Source: Streptomyces sp. S.PB5 (lineage in GTDB: Bacteria > Actinomycetota > Actinomycetes > Streptomycetales > Streptomycetaceae). Taken from it: a DNA stretch of 64,000 nt. Shown here piece by piece: positions 58,124 through 64,000 of this stretch. The notes under the pieces were generated by a model. That model made no database searches, was not told where the DNA came from, and saw only the letters and a program-made list of their open reading frames with translations. Location: the NCBI RefSeq assembly GCF_030403745.1, contig NZ_JAQMWP010000009.1, forward strand, positions 372,001 to 436,000. Reading direction: 5' to 3'. Position numbers and translations under genes: made by a program. Within the stretch, counting starts at the first letter, position 1; each line of letters starts with the position of its first letter.

Positions 58124-60090
58124 TGCCGGGGCTCGGTGACGTCACCCGCGGCCGCATCCTCTTCGGCGGTGACTACAACCCCGAGCAGTGGCCCGAGGAG
58201 ACCTGGCAGGAGGACGTCCGGCTGATGAAGGACGCCGGCGTCAACTCCGTCACGCTCGGCGTCTTCTCCTGGGCCAAGCTGGAACCCCGGCCGGGGGAAC
58301 GGGACTTCGGCTGGCTCGACCAGGTCATGGACCTGATGCACGAGCACGGCATCGGGGTCGTCCTCGCCACCCCGACCGCCTCGCCGCCGCCCTGGATGGG
58401 CCACCTGCACCCCGACACCCTGCCCGTAGACCAGGACGGCCGCACCGAGTGGTGGGGCGGCCGACAACACTTCTCGCACTCCAGCGCCGTCTACCGGCGC
58501 CACGCCGCCGCCATCACCGAGGACCTCGCCGCCCACTACGGCAGCCACCCGGCCCTCACCATGTGGCACATCAACAACGAGTACTGCACCTTCGACTGGG
58601 GCGACGAGGCCGCCGCCCGCTTCAGGACCTGGCTCCAGCGCCGGTACGGCACCCTCGACGCCCTCAACTCCGCCTGGGGAACCGCCTTCTGGAGCCAGGG
58701 CTACGGCGACTGGGCCGAGGTCCACACCCCGCGCCACGCCCACTACCTGAAGAACCCCACCCAGGTGCTCGACTTCAAACGGTTCACCTCCGACATGCTC
58801 CTGGAGTGCTACCTCGCCGAACGGGACATCGTGCGGCGGCACACCCCGCACCTCCCGGTCACCACCAACTTCATGCCGCTGTGGACGGGGCAGGACGCCT
58901 GGCGCTGGTCCGAGGAGGAGGACGTCGTCTCCGTCGACCTCTATCCCGACCCGAGGGACCCGCTCGGCGCCCAGCACGCCGCCCTCGTCCAGGACCTGAC
59001 CCGCTCCCAGGCCCGCGGCCCCTGGATGCTGATGGAACAGGCGGCCGGGCCCGTCAACTGGCGGGGCGTGAACCATCCCAAGCCGGCCGGCCTCAACCGG
59101 CTCTGGTCCCTCCAGGCCGTCGCCCGCGGCGCCGACGCCGTCTGCTACTTCCAGTGGCGGCAGTCCCGGCAGGGCGCCGAGAAGTTCCACTCCGGGATGG
59201 TCAGCCACGCGGGGGAGCGGGGACGGACGTATCAGGAGGTCAAGCGTCTCGGCGCGGAGCTCGGACGGATCGGCGGGGAGGTCGTCGGCGGGCACACGTC
59301 CCACGACATCGCCGTCCTGCACGACTGGCACTCCTGGTGGGCCGGTGCCCACGAGGGGCGGCTCTCCGGCGAGGTCGACTATCCGCAGGTCCTGACCGCC
59401 TGGCACCGGGCCCTGTGGGAGGCGGGTCTCGTGACGGACTTCGCCCACCCCGACCATGATCTGAGCCGGTACAAGCTCGTCGTCGTCCCGCAGCTGTACG
59501 CCCTCACCGACGCGGCGATCGAGAACCTCCTCGGGTACGTCCGCCGGGGCGGCACCCTCGTCTCCGGCTTCCTCACCGGCGTCGCCGACCAGGACGACCG
59601 GGTCAGGCCCGGCGGGATGGACGTACGCCTGCGGGAGCTGTTCGGCATCCGCACCCTGCACGAGTGGTGGCCGCTGGACGCGGGGGAGGCCGTCGAGTGC
59701 GACGGGTTCCGCGGAACCCTGTGGTCGGAGGAGATCGAGGCCGATGCGGACGCGGTCGTGGTGACCGCCTTCAAGGGCGGTGACCTCGACGGGCTGCCCG
59801 CCGTGCTGCGCAAGGGGCGGGCCCGCTATCTCGCGACCCTGCCCGAGGCGGACCAACTGCGCGTGATGCTCGCCGAGTTCGCGGCCGAGGCGGGGGTGCG
59901 GCCGGTGCTGGAGGGGCTTCCGGCGGGCGTCGAGGCCGTACGGAGGGGTGAGCTGCTCTTCGTGCTCAACCATGCCCGCCAGTCGGTCGCTGTTCGAGTT
60001 CCGGGCGCCTTTCGTGATCTGCTGACCGGCATGAACGTCACGGACGACCTCACTCTCGACCGCTACGGAGTGGCGGTGCTGAAGCCATGA
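58123..60090 (+). CDS. GH42 beta-galactosidase (intracellular)
   Basis: 655 aa; ATG at 58123 (TGATG with the GH74 stop, GGGGAG upstream); a GTG one codon earlier is possible. No signal peptide. Typical GH42 start FGGDYNPEQWPEETWQEDVR, acid/base E153 in WHINNEYCTFDWG, nucleophile E305 in WMLMEQAAGPVNW, then the trimerisation domain (TAWHRALWEAGLVTDFAHPD) and a C-terminal beta domain. Would remove galactose from xyloglucan oligosaccharide side chains once fucose is gone. ATGA overlap with the GH95 gene. Confidence 0.93.
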   Translation: MPGLGDVTRGRILFGGDYNPEQWPEETWQEDVRLMKDAGVNSVTLGVFSWAKLEPRPGERDFGWLDQVMDLMHEHGIGVVLATPTASPPPWMGHLHPDTLPVDQDGRTEWWGGRQHFSHSSAVYRRHAAAITEDLAAHYGSHPALTMWHINNEYCTFDWGDEAAARFRTWLQRRYGTLDALNSAWGTAFWSQGYGDWAEVHTPRHAHYLKNPTQVLDFKRFTSDMLLECYLAERDIVRRHTPHLPVTTNFMPLWTGQDAWRWSEEEDVVSVDLYPDPRDPLGAQHAALVQDLTRSQARGPWMLMEQAAGPVNWRGVNHPKPAGLNRLWSLQAVARGADAVCYFQWRQSRQGAEKFHSGMVSHAGERGRTYQEVKRLGAELGRIGGEVVGGHTSHDIAVLHDWHSWWAGAHEGRLSGEVDYPQVLTAWHRALWEAGLVTDFAHPDHDLSRYKLVVVPQLYALTDAAIENLLGYVRRGGTLVSGFLTGVADQDDRVRPGGMDVRLRELFGIRTLHEWWPLDAGEAVECDGFRGTLWSEEIEADADAVVVTAFKGGDLDGLPAVLRKGRARYLATLPEADQLRVMLAEFAAEAGVRPVLEGLPAGVEAVRRGELLFVLNHARQSVAVRVPGAFRDLLTGMNVTDDLTLDRYGVAVLKP

Positions 60091-62264
60091 GCCTTGTGCA
60101 CGGCACCTGGGAACGCCGACCGGCCGCCCGCTGGGAGGACGGCTTCCTGAGCGGCAACGGCCACCACGGCACCCTTGTGTTCGGTGAACCGAACGACGAG
60201 CGTGTCGTCGTCACGCACCACACGCTGGTCCGCCCCAACGGGTCCGAGCACGCCCGCCCGCCGGAGCTGGCCGCCGGCCTCCCCGACCTCCAGGACCGGC
60301 TGCTCGCCGGAGAGCTCGACGCCGCCGAGCGCTTCACGGACGGACGAGAGCTGCAGTGGGTGCAGCCCTTCCACCCGGCCTTCCAGATCCGGCTGCGCGG
60401 GACTACGAGCGGGGAGGCACCCGGCTACCACCGGTCCGTCGACTTCGCCACCGGCGTCACCCGCACCTCGTACGAGGGCTGGGACAGCGAGGTCTTCGTC
60501 TCCCGCGCCGACGACGTCATCGTCCAGCGGGTCACCGCGGCCGACGTCGACATCACCCTGGACCACCGGCTGCCGGGTGTCCCCGAGGACCTCGGCGTCG
60601 GCGAGGGCGCCGTCCTCACTCCCGGCGGCGCCCTGCTCTCCCTGCGCGCCCGCTACGCCGGCGGCGACCGCGGCTACACCGGCGTCACCCTCGTCCAGGT
60701 CACCGGCGGCACCGCCACCCTCACACCGCCCGGTGTGCGGATCACCGGCGCGGAGTCGGTGCTGCTGCTGACCCGCGTGGTCCGGCACACCGGCGAGCTG
60801 GACGTGATGGAGGAGGCCCGTGCCCTGCGCGATCTCCCCCTGGACTACGCCGCCCTCCTCGAAAGGCACACCGCTCTCCACCGCACCGCCTACGAGCGCG
60901 TCACCCTCGACCTGGACGCCGACCCCGCCGAACGCGCCCTCCCCGGCTCGGAGCTGCTCGAACACCCCGACAGCCCCGCGCTCATGGAGCGCCTCTTCGC
61001 CGCCGGCCGCTACCACCTGCTCTCCGCGAGCGGCCTCTTCCCGCCCCGCCTCACCGGCCTGTGGACCGGCGACTGGAACACCGCCTGGTCGGGCGCGTTC
61101 ACCAACGACGCCAACGTCAACCTCCAGACCGCCTCCGCCGCGTCCGCCGCCCTCCCCGAGGTGACCGAGGCGCTCGCCTCCCTGATCCAGGGGCAGCTGC
61201 CCGACTGGCGGGAGAACGCCCGCGCGATCTTCGGCGCCCGCGGGATCGCCGCCCCGCCGCACAGCGACGGCGAGTCCGGGCTGACGTACCACTTCGAGCG
61301 CGAATACCCGCTGCACCTGTGGACGGCCGGCGCCGACTGGCTGCTCAAGCCGCTCGTCGACCACGACGAGACCACCGGCACCCGCGATCCGCGCACCGCC
61401 GCCGCGCTCGCCGAACTCGCCCTGTTCTACGAGGACTTCCTCACCCGGACGGATGCCGAGGGGCACCTCGTCGTCGTCCCCTCCTACTCGCCCGAGAACC
61501 GCCCAGCGAACGCCAGTTGGGGCGCGATCAACGCGGCGATGGACCTCTCTGCCGCCCGGCACGCCCTGCACACCGCCGCCGACTACCACCCGGGGGACGC
61601 GGACCGCCTGCGCGCCCTCGCCGACCGCCTCCCACCGCACCGGATCAACGACGACGGCGCCCTCGCCGAATGGGCCTGGCCGGGCCTGGAGGACAGCTAC
61701 GACCACCGCCACCTCAGCCACCTCTACGGCGTCTGGCCCCTCGACGAGATCAACCCCTACGACACCCCCGACCTCGCCGAAGCCGCCCACCGTGCCCTGG
61801 CACTGCGCGGCGCGGAGAACGACTCGGCCCACGGGCACCTGCACCACGCCCTGATCGCGGCCCGCCTGCGGGACGGCGAACGGGTCGCGCACGCCCTGGG
61901 CCAGGTCCTCAAGGGCGACTTTTTCCACGCCTCGCTGATGAGCGCCCACTACCCGAACCGCCGCACCTACAACGCCGACGCCGCCCACACCCTCCCGGCC
62001 GTCCTCGTCGAGATGCTCGTGCAGTCGACGCCCGACCGGCTGGTGCTGCTGCCCGCGCTGCCCACCCGGTACCCGAGCGGCCAACTCCTCGGCGTCCGCA
62101 CCCGCTTCGGCGCCGAACTCGACCTCACCTGGACCCCGCAGCAAACGACCGCGGTACTGCGCCCCACCCGCACCCACCGCGTCGAACTGAGGACTTCCTC
62201 CGGCAGCGAGCCGCTCGACCTCGTCGCCGGAGAAGACCACGTCCTGAGTCTGGAGGCGTGGTAA
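60087..62264 (+). CDS. GH95 alpha-L-fucosidase-type enzyme (intracellular)
   Basis: 725 aa, no signal peptide; ATG overlaps the GH42 stop. Family features: WEDGFLSGNGHHGTLVFG at the N-terminus, TNDANVNLQ (the NxN pair that activates water), VVVPSYSPENRPAN (acid Glu), and DHRHLSHLYGVWPL. GH95 enzymes are inverting 1,2-alpha-L-fucosidases; some act on galactose. The first third is a beta-sandwich, the middle an (alpha/alpha)6 barrel. Placement beside GH74 and GH42 fits removal of the terminal fucose of fucogalactoxyloglucan. Confidence 0.88.
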   Translation: MSLVHGTWERRPAARWEDGFLSGNGHHGTLVFGEPNDERVVVTHHTLVRPNGSEHARPPELAAGLPDLQDRLLAGELDAAERFTDGRELQWVQPFHPAFQIRLRGTTSGEAPGYHRSVDFATGVTRTSYEGWDSEVFVSRADDVIVQRVTAADVDITLDHRLPGVPEDLGVGEGAVLTPGGALLSLRARYAGGDRGYTGVTLVQVTGGTATLTPPGVRITGAESVLLLTRVVRHTGELDVMEEARALRDLPLDYAALLERHTALHRTAYERVTLDLDADPAERALPGSELLEHPDSPALMERLFAAGRYHLLSASGLFPPRLTGLWTGDWNTAWSGAFTNDANVNLQTASAASAALPEVTEALASLIQGQLPDWRENARAIFGARGIAAPPHSDGESGLTYHFEREYPLHLWTAGADWLLKPLVDHDETTGTRDPRTAAALAELALFYEDFLTRTDAEGHLVVVPSYSPENRPANASWGAINAAMDLSAARHALHTAADYHPGDADRLRALADRLPPHRINDDGALAEWAWPGLEDSYDHRHLSHLYGVWPLDEINPYDTPDLAEAAHRALALRGAENDSAHGHLHHALIAARLRDGERVAHALGQVLKGDFFHASLMSAHYPNRRTYNADAAHTLPAVLVEMLVQSTPDRLVLLPALPTRYPSGQLLGVRTRFGAELDLTWTPQQTTAVLRPTRTHRVELRTSSGSEPLDLVAGEDHVLSLEAW

Positions 62265-62302
62265 TCACCCCCGCATTTCCCCCCACCCATGGAAGGGACA
62301 CC

Positions 62303-63028
62303 ATGGAAAAGAGTACGAACAACAAGCTGCGCAAGGCCGCCATGGCCGTACTGGCGCCCGCGATGGCCCTCGGCGCCACCGTCGGCCTCGCATCCGCCCC
62401 CGCTTCGGCCGCCGTCTGGAACTCCTGCGACCAGTGGGCCAACACGAGCCTGAACGGCTACACGCTCTACAACAACATCTGGGGCTCCGGCGCCGGCAGC
62501 CAGTGCATCTGGGCCAACTCCGGTACCAACTGGGGCGTCTGGGCCAACCACCCCAACACCGGCGGCATCAAGTCCTACCCGAACTCCAAGAAGGTGGTCA
62601 ACAAGACCATCGCCTCCCTCGGCTCGCTCACCAGCAGCTACAACGTCACCGTCCCGTCCTCCGGCGCGTACAACACGTCGTACGACATCTGGGACACCGA
62701 CTACGACTACGAGATCATGCTCTGGGTCAACTACAACGGAGCCGTCGGTCCGCTCGGCACCTCGCAGGGGTCCGTCACCCTCGGCGGCCACTCCTGGAAC
62801 GTCTACAAGGGCAGCAACGGCGCCAACGAGGTGTTCTCCTTCCTGCGCACCTCGGACTCCTCCTCCGGCACCGTGGACATCAAGCCGATCCTCACCTGGA
62901 TATCGGGCACCAAGGGCTGGATGTCCAGCAGCGAGACCATCGGGGACGTCCAGTTCGGCTACGAGATCACGTCGTCGTCCGGCGGCCTTGATTTCCGAAC
63001 AAACAACCTGACCGTCAGCAGTAGTTGA
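62303..63028 (+). CDS. GH12 endo-beta-1,4-glucanase/xyloglucanase (secreted)
   Basis: 241 aa; ATG 38 nt after the GH95 stop, with GGAAGGGA upstream. Sec signal peptide cleaved near ASA-AVWNSCDQW. GH12 jelly roll: nucleophile E137 in DYEIMLWVNY, acid/base E221 in QFGYEITSSSG, Cys pair C41/C67 (WNSCDQW, SQCIWAN). No binding module. GH12 includes xyloglucan-specific enzymes, and the context favours that. Stop 36 nt before the chorismate mutase gene. Confidence 0.92.
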   Translation: MEKSTNNKLRKAAMAVLAPAMALGATVGLASAPASAAVWNSCDQWANTSLNGYTLYNNIWGSGAGSQCIWANSGTNWGVWANHPNTGGIKSYPNSKKVVNKTIASLGSLTSSYNVTVPSSGAYNTSYDIWDTDYDYEIMLWVNYNGAVGPLGTSQGSVTLGGHSWNVYKGSNGANEVFSFLRTSDSSSGTVDIKPILTWISGTKGWMSSSETIGDVQFGYEITSSSGGLDFRTNNLTVSSS

Positions 63029-63063
63029 CCGAACGGGGTGGGGTCGCGGGGTTAGATGAACCC

Positions 63064-63645
63064 ATGCGTATCACCACCCCCCGCATCATCACCCCCCTCA
63101 TCACCACCGCGTTCGCCGCCGCCGCGCTGCTCGCCTCCTCGGGCAGCGCGACGGCGGCCCCCGCGTCCTCCCCCCTGCTGCCCGTCGCGTCCCTGGCGGC
63201 CGACCGCCTCGCCACCGCCGACCTCGTGGCCGCCGCCAAGTGGGGCACCGACAGCCCCATCGACGACCCCGCCCGTGAACAGCAGGTCCTCGACTCCGTC
63301 GCTGCCCAGGCGCAGCAGATCGGCGCCGATCCGGACGAGGTCCGGGCCGTCTTCCGCGACCAGATCGAGGCCAACAAGACCGTCCAGCGCGCCCTGTTCC
63401 GCCGCTGGACCGCCCACCCCGACGAGGCGCCGACGACCAAGCCGGACCTGAGCGTCGTACGGCAGACCATCAACCGCATCAACACCGGTCTGGTCACCGC
63501 CCTGGCCGACACCACCCCGGACCGGTCCTCGGCCGGCTGCCGCCCTGAACTCGCCCTCGCCGTGGTCGAGGTCCACCACGAGAAGCACCCGGACCTCCTG
63601 CACACCGCCGCGCTCGTCCGCTCGCTCGACTCCGTCTGCCGCTGA
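63064..63645 (+). CDS. Secreted chorismate mutase (AroQ-gamma type)
   Basis: 193 aa from MRITTPRIITPL; 13 upstream codons are open but overlap the GH12 end. Signal peptide cleaved near ATA-APAS. Helical AroQ-gamma domain: LAADRLATADLVAAAKWGTD, REQQVLDSVAAQAQQIGADP, VFRDQIEANKTVQRALFRRW, plus a Cys pair (SSAGCRPELA and the terminal SVCR) likely in a disulfide. Exported chorismate mutases are known in mycobacteria and enteric bacteria; the role outside the cell is not settled. Its presence inside a glycan locus is unexpected. Confidence 0.88.
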   Translation: MRITTPRIITPLITTAFAAAALLASSGSATAAPASSPLLPVASLAADRLATADLVAAAKWGTDSPIDDPAREQQVLDSVAAQAQQIGADPDEVRAVFRDQIEANKTVQRALFRRWTAHPDEAPTTKPDLSVVRQTINRINTGLVTALADTTPDRSSAGCRPELALAVVEVHHEKHPDLLHTAALVRSLDSVCR

Positions 63646-63650
63646 CACGC

Positions 63651-63691
63651 GCGTGCGGCCGGTCCCTCCCCTATCGGGACCGGCCGCACGC
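63651..63691. terminator. Strong bidirectional terminator
   Basis: Perfect 16-bp stem (63651-63666 with 63676-63691) and 9-nt loop between the convergent chorismate mutase and GH31 genes. Confidence 0.9.
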
Positions 63692-63709
63692 TTGTGCACA
63701 GCTACTCCG

Positions 63710-64000
63710 CTACTCCGCCACGGGAAGCCGCGCCCCGTCCCGCAGGAACAGCGGGATCCGGTCCAGCGGGGCGTCGACCGTCACGGTCGTCCCGCCCTCG
63801 TACGTCTCACCGGTCCACGCGTCCGTCCAGGTCGCGCCCGCCGGGAGGTACGTCGTCCGGGCCGTCGCGCCCGCCGTCAGCACCGGGGCCACCAGCAGGT
63901 CGGCGCCGAGGAGATACGCGTCGTCGACCGACCAGGCCGCCTGGTCCTCGGGGAACTCCAGGAACAGCGGCCGCATCGGCGGCAGACCCTCCTCGTGGGC
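63710..64000 (-). CDS. GH31 alpha-xylosidase-type glycosidase (C-terminal part, runs off the window)
   Basis: The frame is open to the last base; 96 residues are visible. EGLPPMRPLFLEFPEDQAAW followed by DDAYLLGADLLVAPVLTAGA and the C-terminal beta domain (YLPAGATWTDAWTGETYEGG, PLDRIPLFLRDGARLPV) are characteristic of GH31, with RPLFLEF..D closest to alpha-xylosidases of the YicI type. The catalytic Asp residues lie outside the window. It converges on the locus and would supply the alpha-1,6-xylosidase step. Confidence 0.88.
   Translation of the reverse strand, partial: AHEEGLPPMRPLFLEFPEDQAAWSVDDAYLLGADLLVAPVLTAGATARTTYLPAGATWTDAWTGETYEGGTTVTVDAPLDRIPLFLRDGARLPVAE

Noticed and set aside
60063..62240. 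725-aa minus-strand ORF over the GH95 gene, and similar long antisense ORFs (19758-22235, 57928-59973, 36425-38311, 4956-7379)
   Set aside because: Long open antisense frames are expected from GC-rich third positions. Their translations are Arg/Gly/Val/Pro rich with no motifs, while the opposite strand encodes clear families.
48883..64000. Natural-product gene cluster or prophage
   Set aside because: No synthase, tailoring, integrase or structural phage genes were seen. All recognised genes are catabolic or transport.

Overview
This is a chromosomal window from a high-GC actinomycete, almost certainly a Streptomyces. The signs are very GC-rich third codon positions with long antisense shadow ORFs, frequent GTG and TTG starts with ATGA/GTGA overlaps, Tat and lipoprotein signals, LAXTG-type sorting signals, ECF sigma factors, and a single in-frame TTA (bldA-type) codon seen by eye. 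I found no tRNA, rRNA, CRISPR array, phage or insertion sequence.

Layout. 0-4 kb: frr-cdsA, a small SRPBCC protein, a Nudix-like protein and rlmN. 3.9-7.8 kb: a TPP riboswitch and thiBPQ-like thiamine uptake operon. 8-13.2 kb: an LAETG surface protein with a near-consensus promoter, a LOG-family protein, a VOC protein and an ABC pair with odd features. 13.3-17.5 kb: an aminotransferase, an Lrp regulator and an aldehyde dehydrogenase. 17.6-27.1 kb: a two-component system, a 844-aa multidomain alpha/beta hydrolase carrying the TTA codon, a sorting-signal protein/class F sortase/ECF sigma cluster, and a second ECF sigma fused to a zinc motif, membrane segments and an extracytoplasmic domain. 27-32.4 kb: housekeeping and accessory genes (HxlR, F420-dependent-type reductase, GDPD, adenosine deaminase, DUF4190, NADAR) separated by members of a dispersed repeat that tends to begin and end at stop codons.

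32.5-48.8 kb is a nitrogen/polyamine block: aldehyde dehydrogenase, potDABC-type ABC transporter, FAD oxidoreductase, PucR regulator, a VirD4-like ATPase, gabT, a PAP2 phosphatase and a third aldehyde dehydrogenase. With the aminotransferase and dehydrogenase at 13-17 kb this can take polyamines through aminoaldehydes and GABA to succinate.

48.9-64 kb is the most coherent accessory system: an apparent xyloglucan utilisation locus. A GH3 enzyme diverges from an ABC importer (binding protein and two permeases, no ATPase), followed by coupled GH74, GH42 and GH95 genes, a GH12, a secreted chorismate mutase and the end of a convergent GH31. Secreted GH74 and GH12 would cut the polymer; the importer brings in oligosaccharides; GH95, GH42, GH31 and GH3 would strip fucose, galactose, xylose and glucose inside. 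Two perfect copies of a 14-bp palindrome of LacI-family type sit in front of the two divergent transcripts; the regulator is not in the window.
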